Origin: Plantago elongata
Lineage: Eukaryota > Streptophyta > Magnoliopsida > Lamiales > Plantaginaceae
Length of the DNA: 41,229 nucleotides
Assembly (NCBI GenBank): GCA_036897095.1
Contig: JAYMSP010000794.1
Span: 1-41,229, forward strand
Reading direction: 5' to 3'
The notes below the pieces were generated by a model. The model saw only the letters and a program-made list of their open reading frames with translations, was not told the origin of the DNA and ran no database searches. Positions 10,871-22,247 of the stretch are shown piece after piece (position 1 is the first letter of the stretch; the number at the start of each line of letters is the position of its first letter). Made by a program: the position numbers and the translations under genes.

Positions 10871-11895
10871 TTTTAATTTTTTTTATGTTCCCGAATCGTG
10901 CAAAGCTCATTGCTTGGCCTAGCATGGACCTTCAAGCTCATAGGGCCCATTGCGTAGGTTGTGTTATTTGGGATTGGTAACCTTCACGGATCCATACTCG
11001 ACTTTGTACCCTATGAGCTTCTTGTTGTTGCCCCCATCTCCCGGTGTTCTAGCCCTCTTGTTGTTGGTGCAAGGATTGGGGTGGAATGCTAAGGTCCAAC
11101 CAATGTTATACTATCAATCTTATCTCGCAACAGCTGACAGATTTCTAATTGCACCCCTGAGATGGGAAGGACGATTGTTTCCCTTCATTGTTTTTTTAGA
11201 CCATCAAGGGGCCTCCTGCAACTGGTGCGATCCTACTTGTAACCTTTTTCCTCCTATGCCATTCATGTTGTTGAGTGGAAACTCATCAACACTCTCAAAC
11301 AATCTCTCTATTGACACTTGTTTAGATTGTGCTATAGCCACCCCTTTTAATGTTGATGATTCCCCTTGTTTGCATTTTCTAGAAGCCAACATAACATTTT
11401 GTATCGTTTCCCACAAACGACTCTAATATAATGCTGCCAAAAATACGATGATGTAACAAGATGACATGATACGATAGAAAATTAATCACACTTCCTTATA
11501 ACTCCCTCTTAAACAGATATAATTACACATTAAGATGACCCAAAGATAGGAATCAAGTTAGTCAAAGTGTAGAATATGGTAGATAATCAATGAGAATCAA
11601 TGGAGGAGCTCTTCCTAGCTACTATTTATAGGTAGCCCTTTATATAATCCTTCTCTTAACCATTGATCTTTTGACTGTCTAACTTGTTGGCCTCGCAGGG
11701 CCCTTCAAGCTCGAGGGCGGTCTTCAAAGCAGAACAAGGATCTTCTCATGGCCAGCATGACCCTCATGCTCTCAGCGCTTCAAGCTCTAGGGTGGTCTTC
11801 GAAGTGGAACAAGAATCTTCTCATGAACACGGGTTGTAGGTCCTTCGAGGTCAAAGCAGTGCTCCTCGACTTGAAGCCAGTGCTAGGTTCATCAT

Positions 11896-12164
11896 GGTTT
11901 AAAGCGCTCCGATATGAAGCGGTCGCCCTTTATGTGTGGTGGGGCAAGATATGTGTCCCTCTTTTATTCTTGTCATATCACAATCTCTTTGTTTCTTTCA
12001 ACCTTTTTGTTTTCGTGTAGTTGAGATCAGTGACTTCGTTGGTTTCACTTGTTATCGGCATTGACATAATTAATGAAGAATTGATCATCCGTGGCATTGA
12101 ACATATTAATGAAGAACATTAGTGATATAGTCTATAACATTACTAATTCAAATCATAGGGTAAA
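11896..12164. other. Short gene-free spacer
   Basis: This is AT-rich sequence between two mobile elements. It carries one copy of catattaatgaagaacatta (about 12,101-12,120), which recurs on the other side of the next element at about 12,876-12,895. Confidence 0.5.
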
Positions 12165-12868
12165 TTACATCTGGACCCCTTTTATTAAACATGGATACCC
12201 ATTAGTCAAATAATAACATGTAAGTCATGATCGATAAACTTTAATTACATCTAAGTCCACAGATTTAGCTTTTGGCTAATTAAATGAATGAAAAGTCATT
12301 TTTGCCCTCATTGAATTATCAGATTTTGAAATGGACCAAACAACTTATTTGCAACTAAGTCCTTGAAAAAAATAAAATATCATCCTTCAACTTAATGGTT
12401 TTCAGAATATCACCCATCTAATTTCTAAGTGTTCAATTTAGTCCCCAAAAAAGGCTCCTATATTTGTTCACTGGAGCAATACAAATTTCGATCATCGGAG
12501 CTGTAAAAACAACTCCAGATCGGAGCTATCAACACAGCTCCGAGATGGAGCTGAAGCAGTTGCAGCTCCACACCGGAGCAGTTAGAGGTCCGTCGGAGAT
12601 GGTGTGGATGGTTGGTGGTTAGATGTGGTGGTGTGGTGAAGAAAGTGGTTTGATGGGTTGGGGAAGAAGAAGGGTTCAAATGTTAATTTGTAAAAAATTT
12701 TGGGAATTTATTTTTAAGAATTATGGGGGACTTTTTATCAATTTTTTAAAAATTGGATAAGGGGTTGTTTTGTTTTGTCCGAAGTTACAGTAGCAATTTA
12801 TTTGGTCAACGAAATTTCAAATTAAAGGACCTGAATGTTTAATTAACGGGTATTCAAATGAAATGGAG
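12165..12868. mobile_element. Non-autonomous DNA transposon-like element
   Basis: The ends are imperfectly inverted: ttttattaaacatggatacccattag at the left against ttaattaacgggtattcaaatg near the right. The left 90 bp, read in reverse, match plus-strand sequence at about 36,690-36,770 (ggactta.atgtaatta, atatgttatt, cattaa.gggta), so two members of one family are present. The interior holds a GC-richer patch with repeated ggagct motifs. Flanks carry a 20-23-bp direct repeat (catattaatgaagaacatta), longer than any usual target duplication. A Mutator-like origin is possible but unproven. Confidence 0.45.
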
Positions 12869-13467
12869 GCATCGATCATATTAATGAAGAACATTAGTGT
12901 ATTGGTATTTTTACCATAATAATGAGAGATGAATTAATTAATTCAAATCTAGGAGGATATTATTGTAACTTAGCTACAAACTACAAAGTGAACAAAAAAT
13001 AATGTAAACATCTATACTAATTAAGTATATGGATAAGAGATAAAATTAGTAAATATTAAAAATGAACTTTTAATATGTTCTCATGAATTCTCTACGAACC
13101 TATACGTTACCTGTTCAAATGTGCATCAGTTACACGTAGTTGACACGTAAATTTCATTATCATGTTGGATTCCATGAGCTTTCACAGTATATCCCCTGAA
13201 TATATATTATGTTTGACTAATTATCAAGTGTGACAGGCCAACTATAATACTAAGACAAGCCAATAATCAGTATACATGTAGGTCAACGCGGAGAGCCGAA
13301 ACCTTACTTACCAAATAAGATAAGCAACTCATTATTCTATCATGCATCAGGCTATCAAGAAAAGCTCATCTTTGGCGCGTAACGTCAAGGTCTATACTAT
13401 CTTTAGATTTTGTTACTTAATTCCCACCAATGCTAATGCAGATACTTCGGTGTTATTGCATTTGCGC
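12869..13467. other. GLR upstream intergenic region
   Basis: This 600-bp AT-rich stretch upstream of the glutamate receptor-like gene contains no open frame of note. It is taken as the distal promoter; no specific regulatory motif beyond the TATA box at its end could be supported. Confidence 0.4.
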
Positions 13468-13475
13468 CTATAAAA
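13468..13475 (+). promoter_or_regulatory. Probable TATA box of the GLR gene
   Basis: CTATAAAA lies 88-95 bases upstream of the ATG at 13,563. With the usual 25-35-base spacing, transcription would start near 13,500, giving a leader of about 60 bases. Confidence 0.5.
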
Positions 13476-13562
13476 CTTACTAACACTGAGAATGTTAAGT
13501 GATTTAAGCAAAACACATGTACTATGTATGTCTATGTGCTAGTATAGTAACTGATCAACAAT

Positions 13563-14640
13563 ATGGTGTATTCACGTTCATTCATGTATACTATAGTACT
13601 ACTTGCTCTTTTGTCCTGCCTTAATGATCATCATTTTTGTGCCTCTGAGGAAGTCCATGTTCATGGAATCTCCGAGCCAAAAGATCAACCGATATTGGTC
13701 AAGGTTGGTGTCGTTCTTGATCTCAACTCATCACTAGGTTCCATGGCGCATTTCTGCATTCAAAATGCGATTTTGGATTTTTACAAGGTCCATCCGGATT
13801 ATAAAACCCAATTGCATCTACACACCAAGAGCGCTCAGACCCTGAGTGATTCCACCATCGCAGGTATTACTTATTTTAGCCGTGGTGCAATTAGTTCAAG
13901 TTGTCCTATAATTTTCAATTTTTTTAATTAGGAGAACAACACTGTTTTTGCACTTTATACTAGGAGTCTAGGACCAATTTTAAAAAGGTAATAGAAGTTT
14001 GAACTAGACTATAATTATATATGAATAATATAATATTAACTTTTTTTTAATAATCCGTAATTAAGTATTCAATAAAATATTAAGACTCTGCATGGTTTAA
14101 GGATCAAAGAAAAGAAAAGAATTTGAGGAAAATCCAATCTCTTGAAAAAATGTAGAAGGAAAAGTCCATTGTTTTTCCTTTTTTTGCTGTTTGGGAATTT
14201 TTCAATTTTTCATGAAAATCAACTGTTAATTTTGTGATATTTCTTCTTTTTTTATAATTGATTTTATTTTCTATATTTTACTTTTTCTAAACAATGTACG
14301 AGTACAAACTAATATTATTGTTTGATCACCATATAATTTTAATAACATATACGAACATTTGAAATTATAAAAATGAAACGTTAAAAAAATTATAAAAGGT
14401 GAAAACATTGAAAAATTGTGAGTAGTGTAATTTAAATTGATTGGTGTTATGATAATTTATTTTTTATTTTCAAAGTATCAGTAAATATTATATGTGTAAT
14501 TTGTGCTCTGGTGGTGAGTATCTATATTTATCGGTAAATAGATTATAGCTATACAACTTACTAATTAAGAAAAAATATTAACATACGAGTGCAATGAATG
14601 TTATAAATAAAATAATTTGTACAAAAATGTATAGATCAAT

Positions 14641-14685
<45 letters not shown>

Positions 14686-17600
14686 TTTTAGATTAAATAT
14701 ATTTTCTCAATAAATATTAGTCTCTGTAAAGAAAATTATAAAGAGATAATAATTTATTATGATTTTCTTTCTTATTGTTGTTTTTTCACTTTTTCATATT
14801 TTCCTATATTTTCCTTTTCACTATTTTCATTTTTCATTATAACAAACAGGAGACACTCGTCATTATTTTCTTTTTCTTTCCTCTAAAATTCCTTAAATCA
14901 TGCAGTTATGAGGCAGTATAAAATATATTGATGGTATCTTATTGAGAACTTAGATTTTTACTTTAAATTAATTGTAAATACATTAATAAGTTATTTAATT
15001 TATTAAAAAATTTGAATACATTTCTTAACAAATATGTTAGTAGTTTGAAATTACGTACCATCAACGAGTGTAATATGTATATGCATATATACACACACGT
15101 AAAAAGAGCTAATATGGGTTCCATCACGGCAGGATCCTCTCTAGATTCTTTTACAACTGGAGCTACACTTATATATCATGTCAATTTTGTAAATGCCTTG
15201 AGACCGCCCTAATGGGACGTCGTGGCACGGTGTGATGACGCCCTCAACGGGGTCGGACGCCGCGCCATGCCATGGCGCGGTCAGCAGCTAATGAGCTGCT
15301 GCCACGCGCTACTGTCCCCCTTTTTTCTTTATTTTCTTTTACTTTTTTATATTTTGTCCAATTTCAAACGCGAATAACTCGAAAAATATAAATGTAAAAA
15401 ATATATAAAAATTATTAACGGATTTATTTCTTCGAGATCTACAAACAGAGACCACTCTCGATTATTTTTAGATCATTCCATCTCGAACTCATTTTCTCTC
15501 TCAATTAAACTTAAAATTGTAAAACAAACTCTAATAATTCACTTTTATTAATTTCGACTTCTAAACACTATTATAATATATTAAATATATTTTTAGCGAA
15601 ATAAAAAAAATATTTTTTTTTAATTTTAAACCTTAATAAATTATAAAATGACTTAAAAAAATGTAATTTCATTAATTTCAACATCTAAGCACTCTTATAA
15701 TATGAATAATACATGAATAATGAAAGTTAAAATTTTTTTAAAAATTTCATGACGTGTCGACGGCGCGTCACCACTACAGCAAAAACAACGACGACACGTC
15801 GTCACCATTGAAGGTGGTCTAACCAGTTGAGCGGTCATGGTTCCACCTCTGGACCCTTTGGCTCCTGACGTGCACATACAGCTTCAGTTTTTTTAACTCT
15901 TACTAGCTTAGTCTAGTCAACTAGTATGTTGTATTTCATTTTTAATAAAATTTAGAGGCTTCTGTTTAAGAAAAAGACTAAAAAATATTTATTAACTAAT
16001 TATTATAACATGATTAATACGAGTATGATTATATTTTAAATTCAAAATAAATACTAAAGAAAACAACAAATGTTCCAAATAAAGTAAAAACTATTACGGT
16101 TCAAAAGTATTTTAAAAGTCCGTTGAATCAAAATTGGAAGGTCCATTCTAATTGATTCTGCACACATTTTGATGCAATTATATAATTTACAAGTTTCATT
16201 GAGCGACAAATATATTTCAACTAAAAAATCTACCTTTATACCTTCAATCTTTTTTAGCTCTATACAAAAACACACATTTCTACATTTTAATAAAACTTTC
16301 ATTTATACCCCGCATTACAAAAATAAAGTTTAATAAAACTTTCATTTATACCCCAAATTACAAAAATAAAGTTCAAACTGTATCTGCTAAGTGACCGAGT
16401 CTTTTCCCGACCAAACACTTAAGATCGAGCCTTGTCCCGACCAAACTAAAACGAATATACAATTATAGTTGGCGGTTGGAATTCAACTATAACCGACTAT
16501 TACAATTTATTAGGTTGCGGTTGATATTATTTTAAACCATAAACTGTGGGCCTAACCAGGGGTTCAACCTGACAGACTGACGATTCAAAATGGATTGTTG
16601 ATTGTTATTAAACGTTCGGTTAATCGCAGCTATCAGTTTGAAAACCATAACTATAATTATAACCGTACAATCTTTCATGAGATGTAATCGGCAATTAGTC
16701 TAACTTTCCAGGTTATGAGCGGTTCTTCGGATAATAGCAACCGTCCAAGTTATGGACATATCCCGATGATACCAGTTGGCCAGCCATTGCTTCATAGAAA
16801 ATGTCACTTTTAACTTTGGAGATCATATATATGAAAGTTTCCAAAACAAAAAAGGAGAAGAAAAGAATTTTGGCATATGAATTTATGAAGTATATGTATT
16901 TTATTAGTATGACTAGTTTTTTAATCCTTAAACATTAAACAATTTTGAACCTTAATATTCGAAAAATAATTATCAATTAAATTATGAAAATACTATATGA
17001 ATTTCAGTTCATTCCGATTGCGATTGAAGATTTTTAAAAATAAAAAATAAATAATTGGATCATTATTATAGCACCCTGATTTTTAAAAAGATGAATTATA
17101 AAAAATACAATTCCCGCTAGTTCGTGATCTTTAAAATTCGACAAACTTAGACTTGTAAAAATTTAAAACGTTATTACACGCCTTGCGCGTCAAAATACTT
17201 GACATGAAAATCCTTAAAACTAATTCATAAACTAATAACACAATGCAGCGGAACTTGAAAATAGTAAATGTTTGGATATAATATTCTAAATACATGAAAC
17301 AAAGTTATATAGACACTCTTGTAAGGATCAGAGCACCGACAATGCTCCACTCCCATAGCTCGACTTCAAACCTAAAGTAGTGACCACTTAACTGAGCAAA
17401 TTTTATGTACGTGCCATGACTTAAAGTTCTGTCTTCATATTTTCAAAAGCTTTTAATCTTACTTAATGCAATGCAAACTGAGACTTGACTTGACCTGACA
17501 TTTAACACTTAAAATATATCTTTAACTTCTGAACATTTTTAACTTTAACTTGAAACTTATCCTGAATCTTAACATGATCGCGAATTCACTTGGCATCGTA

Positions 17601-20600
17601 GGTTCCTACCCTGATTCATGGTGACTATCTACTAGCCTCAAGTCACTATCGTAGCCCTATCCGTTGAATATGGACTAATATAACTGCGCCACAAAATACC
17701 AGGATATTGTCCTACGAGCTCCTTAACTTATCTTTAACTTGAAAATATTTCTTAACTTTAAATATTAAATATTTTGTTAAAATGAATGCGTGCTCTTAAA
17801 CTCTAAACTCATGAATGCATAATTCTTATTTGTATAACATCACAACTTATTGTAAACATAACATCAAGTATAATTATCATAAGATCTGAACAACAATATT
17901 CAATCGAACATGAAAGATTCAGAACAAGCGATTAAACTTGCACATGTCAAATTGTACTTCCATGATCAATAAACAAAGCTAACATGCCATGATCAATGAA
18001 CAAAGCTAACAAAATTATCACAAGCAGCAAATAAAGTAAACAAGGCACCAAACTATAGTACTTTTGCGAATGAACAAACAAACCATGTAGTCCCAATCTA
18101 TTCCAATGTGAAATCTCAAGCATAAACATTATGCAATTCAAACAACATATCATGTACTACAGCTTATCAAACAAGAATCACCAATATAAGTTTATAGTTT
18201 TAAGTATCAACAATATAAACACGTGAATATTAGTCTTTTATCCGAAAATCAGGATTATCCGACGGTTAACGAATTCGAAAATAATTTTTGAATATGGCTG
18301 CGTTTGGCAGAAAGTTTGTGAAGGACAATAGTGAGTTTTGGCTAAAATAGGCCCTAGTTGTTATACGGCTGGAGCGTCCATCTCCCCATTCAAATCGAAT
18401 ATTTTGTACACTAAAATTATATTTCAATTAAAAACGACTACTCATTTTCTATACCTATCACTCCCATATTTTTTTAAAAGACTATAGGTTTTGAGGGAGA
18501 TTAGGGTTGTTACATGGGTTTGATATTAGTTAGAAAACTGACTAGCACTCGGATATTGGATCGAATATTGAAGATGAAACAATTGGACCAACGCTTGATG
18601 CTTTCGAAATACACTTTATCGATCTGTTCGTTTTAAAACGTCTAAATTTGAATACGAATTTCTGAGATGTTACAATTACTAATGTTTTCGATATATAAAT
18701 AAAAAACATATTGCATTTCTTAGAAAATGTCTTTTTCATTTTGTTCTTAAAACTTTTAGCACCGGTAAGCAGAGCATTCACATTTTCTGTTTAGGGTTGA
18801 AATTAAACAAGTTGCTCAGCATGCTAGTGCAAACAGCTACCCATTAATTAATTTAATTAATCGTAGCTTATCAGCTAGATTTGCTAAAACAGAGCCTCAG
18901 TGTGGTATCTTATAGGCTGTTATTGGTGTTTTTTGTTATATCACTTTGTTCAGCTGATAACCAGAGTGGCTGGGGAGCATGTTACAGCTTCGCAAGTACA
19001 AATGTTCTTGGACTAGCCTATCCTTTATTTAAATAGTACTACTATACACCCTATCTTGCTATATATGAATCATACGACTAATACACGTGCCTTCGTCATT
19101 CATGCATGTGCAAGATTGATCATACATCTAGTTTACCATTTTCAACAATCTTACTCTTAAGCATATATAACTGCAAGAAAATGCTGTATTAATTGTGTAT
19201 TTATGTGTGTTGTGTGTGTAAAATGTAATGCAGCACTAGAGTTAGTGAAGGATGAAGAAGTGAGGGCAATATTTGGGCCTCAAACAGAGACTGCAAACAC
19301 ATTCATAGCGGAACTTGGGGAAAAATTTCATGTGCCAGTTATTTCCTTCACCGCTAGAAGCTCGAGGTACAATCACTACTTTATTAGTACTACACCAGAT
19401 GATGTTCTGCAAGCAAGTGCTCTTGCCGCTATGTGTAAAGAATTTGAATGGACTGATGTTGCTGTTTTGTACGAGGACATGGATCATGGAAACCAGTTTC
19501 TTTCTCATTTGCACAAGGCATTCCAAGAGGTTGAAATTGGATTATCCTCTACAATACCTTTCCATGTATCCGATAATAATATGCATCTCTTGAAAGAACT
19601 GAGACATCTAAAAGAAATGAGCACTAGGGTATTCCTGGTTCATATGAACCCGTCACTTGGTTATCGATTCTTCACTCTTGCAAAAGGAATTGGTCTTATG
19701 AGTGAGGGCTGCGCGTGGATGATTACGGATAGTTTATCAAATTTCATGAATTCCCTTGATTCTGATACTCGTAATTCAATGCAAGGAATTGTGGGGTTAA
19801 GGCCTTACATACATATCTCAGAAGAGCTTCAAGCTTTCCAGAATAGGTGGAAGAGCATTGACCTAAATGTTTATGGGTTATGGGCATATGATGCAGCAAC
19901 AGCATTAGCAATTGCAGTGGAGAATATAGAAGCAATTAATTCTACCCCCGTTCATGCTGAAACTGAGAAAAGTGTAGCAGATAATACTCATTTTAGAACC
20001 CAAAGATTTGCTCATCAACTTCTCCATGAACTGTCAAGAACAAAGTTTAGAGGTCTCACTGGGAACTTTCAACTGACAGATGGGAAGTTAGAACGGTCAA
20101 CTTATGAGATATTCAACTTGTATGGAAGTGGAGATAAAACCATGGGGTTTTGGACACCTGGGATAGGCTTAACTAGAGAATTAACTTCAGGTGGTAGAGA
20201 AACACCCCCAAGGTTATTGAAAGGGCTCAACATTGCCACCTGGCCTGGAGATTCTAGTACACGACCAAATGGTTGGTCTATTCCTACACATGGTAAACTT
20301 AGAGTAGGAATTCTCTTAAAGAAAGGGTTCAGGGAGTTTGTTGACGTGACATATGATCCCACAGGAAGTAGTGTCGCCGCAACTGGTTTTGCAATTGATA
20401 TCTTCAGGGCTACCTTGAGGAAGATGCCCACGGTAGATTATGAGTTTCGGCTTTACAATGGTACTAATAATAGCGATTGGAGTTATGATGATATTCTGCA
20501 TGAGATACCTAAGGTATTATTTGGTTCATCATTCTGTATCTGTGTTTTATACTTATTATATAGTGTTTTTATGGTTGTCTCACTTGCCTTTTCCCTTGAC

Positions 20601-22116
20601 ATACCAGAAATTTGATATGGTCGTTGGAGCCACAACAATTTGGGCTCCAAGAGCGGAATATGTTCATTTTTCATTACCTTATTCTGAATCAGGAGCAATC
20701 ATGGTCGTAAGAAATAAGAAGCCAGTTGGCATGTGGACTTTCATCAAGCCATTGAGCTGGGATCTCTGGTTGGCAATCATTACTGTCTGTCTTATCATAA
20801 TTTCAGTTATTTGGAAAATGGAAGACAGTCGAAATGGTCTGTTATCATCATCAGCAGCGGCTGCAATCCAGGCGTTCATTTTTGCTGACAGTAATAAATA
20901 TTCTAATTTTTTTTTTTTTTGGGTCTATTCATGTTATTTCATCCTACTAATATAGTAGCAATGCTCAGCATTTCTACCAATGATAGACTAATGGGACATT
21001 CTTTTACCTTCTTGTTTTATTTACATTTTTTAGTTTTTTTCCCTCTTGCTGATTTGAGAGTGAACAGTCTCTTATACTTGTTTCATTGTTTTTTTTCCCT
21101 TCAATTTGGCAGGAACTATGGTTAGAAACAATTGGTCCCGTGTTGTGCTGTTATTCGGTTTTTTCATGGCATACATTGTAAAGCAGATCTACAACGCAAA
21201 TTTATCAGCAATTCTTGCCAATGATAAGTTGGAGTTCGCCTATTCAGATAAATATTTTGTCGGTTATCAAGAGGGTTCTTTCATGAAACAATTCTTGATA
21301 GAAAATCTACATATTAGTGAGACAAGACTAAGAAGTTACTCATCACCTGAAGAGTACAATGATGCTATGATCTTGGGTAGCAAGTATGGAGGCATAGATG
21401 TCATATTTGATGAGATTCCTTACATGAAAATTTTGCTGAAGAAATATGGTTCTGAATACAAAATGGTGCTACCAATATATAGGACTGGGGGCTTTGGCTT
21501 CGTAAGTGCTTCTCTTTTTCCAACAGTGGCTTATGTGTTCTAACAAAAATTTCAAATTACAACTCAAATATCAAAATGATTAAATAACAGCATGGTGTTG
21601 TTTGTTCCTTTGTGATTTGTTTTTTTATTTGGGTACTAGTGATTTGACAAGTAGTGGTGGAATGGATTGTGGTTTGGAACTTCATGTCGCATAACATTCA
21701 CTTAAATTTGTGTATTGTGGTTTTTATTCTTTCAGGCATTTCCTATTGGCTCTCCCCTAGTTACATATTTCTCGAAGGCAATATTAGATGTCACTCAAGG
21801 TTCTGAAATGGGTGCAATTGAAATGAAGAATTTCGGAGCTGGATATACTTCTATTATTGATCCACTTTCTTCAACAACCTTAGATAGGCCAAGTCTGATA
21901 TTATCCGACTTTTCTGGTCTCTTCATTATTACAATTTGTTTTCCTTTACTTGCTCTATTTTTCTCAGAAACAAATCTGGGAAAAAACATCATTCGGAGTC
22001 TGAAACAGTATATTAGTGGGACGAATGATACAGATACCGATCCTGTGCAGCAGAGTGGTGATGATGAAACTGAGGATGCTGGTCCTAGTGGTGAGAATGC
22101 TTCTGAAGAATCCTAG
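13563..22116 (+). CDS. Glutamate receptor-like channel protein (GLR), five exons, atypical pore
   Basis: Plant GLRs are amino-acid-gated cation channels of the plasma membrane and endomembranes, related to animal ionotropic glutamate receptors. Exons by frame and GT-AG sites are 13,563-13,863, 19,234-20,513, 20,608-20,890, 21,113-21,501 and 21,736-22,116. They join without frameshift to 878 codons (877 residues), a normal length for the family. Visible parts are a signal peptide (hydrophobic core 9-21); an amino-terminal domain (about 45-430, with EEVRAIFGPQT and VPVISFTARSS); ligand-binding half S1 (455-567, GFAIDIF 485-491 and the agonist-binding Arg542 in IWAPRAEYVHF); M1 (about 578-596); a pore segment; M3 (about 632-655); S2 (660-805, acidic FDE at 720-722); M4 (about 809-827); and an acidic Ser/Asp-rich tail. 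Oddities: the M1-pore linker is about 8 residues shorter than in the neighbouring copy, and the usual SYTANL gate motif is IYNANLSAILANDKL (647-661). Intron 1 is 5,370 bases. A paralogous pseudogene follows downstream. Confidence 0.9.
14089..14904. mobile_element. Terminal-inverted-repeat element in GLR intron 1
   Basis: The left end tgcatggtttaagg is inverted at the right end as ccttaaatcatgca, and the similarity continues inward with purine-rich gaggaaa/aaagaaaa blocks. The 816-bp interior has no coding capacity and includes a TAA microsatellite. No target duplication was recognised. It is probably a MITE of undetermined superfamily. Confidence 0.5.
14643..14685. repeat. (TAA)n microsatellite
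   Basis: About 14 uninterrupted TAA trinucleotides lie in intron 1 of the GLR gene, inside the terminal-inverted-repeat element. Confidence 0.95.
15202..15819. mobile_element. PIF/Harbinger-type MITE in GLR intron 1
   Basis: The 618-bp element begins GACCGCCCTAATGGG and ends in the imperfect inverse CATTGAAGGTGGTC. Flanking trinucleotides are TGA (left) and TAA (right), consistent with the TWA target duplication of PIF/Harbinger elements after one substitution. The left end is strikingly GC-rich, with palindromes cgcgccatgccatggcgcg and cagcagctaatgagctgctg. Its interior includes agagaccactctcgatta, also found (inverted, as tagtcaagagtggtctct) in the MITE at 37,753-38,249. Confidence 0.7.
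16289..16374. repeat. 43-bp tandem duplication
   Basis: Two adjacent copies of about 43 bp, each with taaaactttcatttatacccc followed by attacaaaaataaagtt, lie in GLR intron 1. Confidence 0.8.
17070..18515. mobile_element. Possible transposable element in GLR intron 1
   Basis: The left end tagcaccctgatttttaaa and, read in reverse, the right end gtaacaaccctaatctcc resemble each other, suggesting imperfect terminal inverted repeats around about 1.45 kb. The interior has no recognisable protein. A 27-28-bp tandem duplication (catgatcaat.aacaaagct) lies at about 17,961-18,015. Ends and target duplication are uncertain. Confidence 0.3.
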
Positions 22117-22241
22117 AAACTATTGGTTCACCAATTCTGTAGTGCCTCAGCCCTCATGATTCATGTAAATTGGTAACGTAAAAAAAAGTTTACTTGCGTA
22201 ATGAGTAATACAAACTGGTTTACATATGTGTGTGTTTGTAT

Positions 22242-22247
22242 AATAAA
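22242..22247 (+). terminator. GLR polyadenylation signal
   Basis: AATAAA lies 126 bases after the GLR stop codon in a T-rich context. It is the best poly-A signal candidate for this gene. Confidence 0.5.

Larger units (their letters stand above)
8146..11895 (-). mobile_element. Decayed LTR-retrotransposon-like element
   Basis: Two related segments in direct orientation, about 8,208-8,562 and 11,424-11,890, bracket roughly 2.9 kb. They share blocks such as gatgtaacaagatgaca, ataggaatcaagttagt, tggcctcgcagggc and gtaggtccttcgaggtc. The right copy is longer, partly from an internal duplication of about 80 bp (cttcaagctc...cttctcatg near 11,704-11,835). Read on the minus strand, sequence just inside the right repeat (GAGTCGTTTGTGGGAAACG, near 11,400-11,424) resembles the primer-binding region of plant Ty3/gypsy elements, and a purine-rich GGAGAAAGACA precedes the left repeat. 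That suggests minus-strand orientation, as inference. No gag, protease, RT or integrase domain is recognisable. The 39-bp end at 8,146-8,228 is itself duplicated. Ends and target duplication are not resolved. Confidence 0.5.

Noticed and set aside
10950..11426. 158-codon plus-strand frame in the retroelement
   Set aside because: It resembles no protein. The same stretch on the minus strand looks more like retroelement leader sequence.
12458..12679. 73-codon minus-strand frame
   Set aside because: It is low-complexity (Thr/His/Pro, then Leu/Gln) translation of the ggagct-rich island, with no family match.
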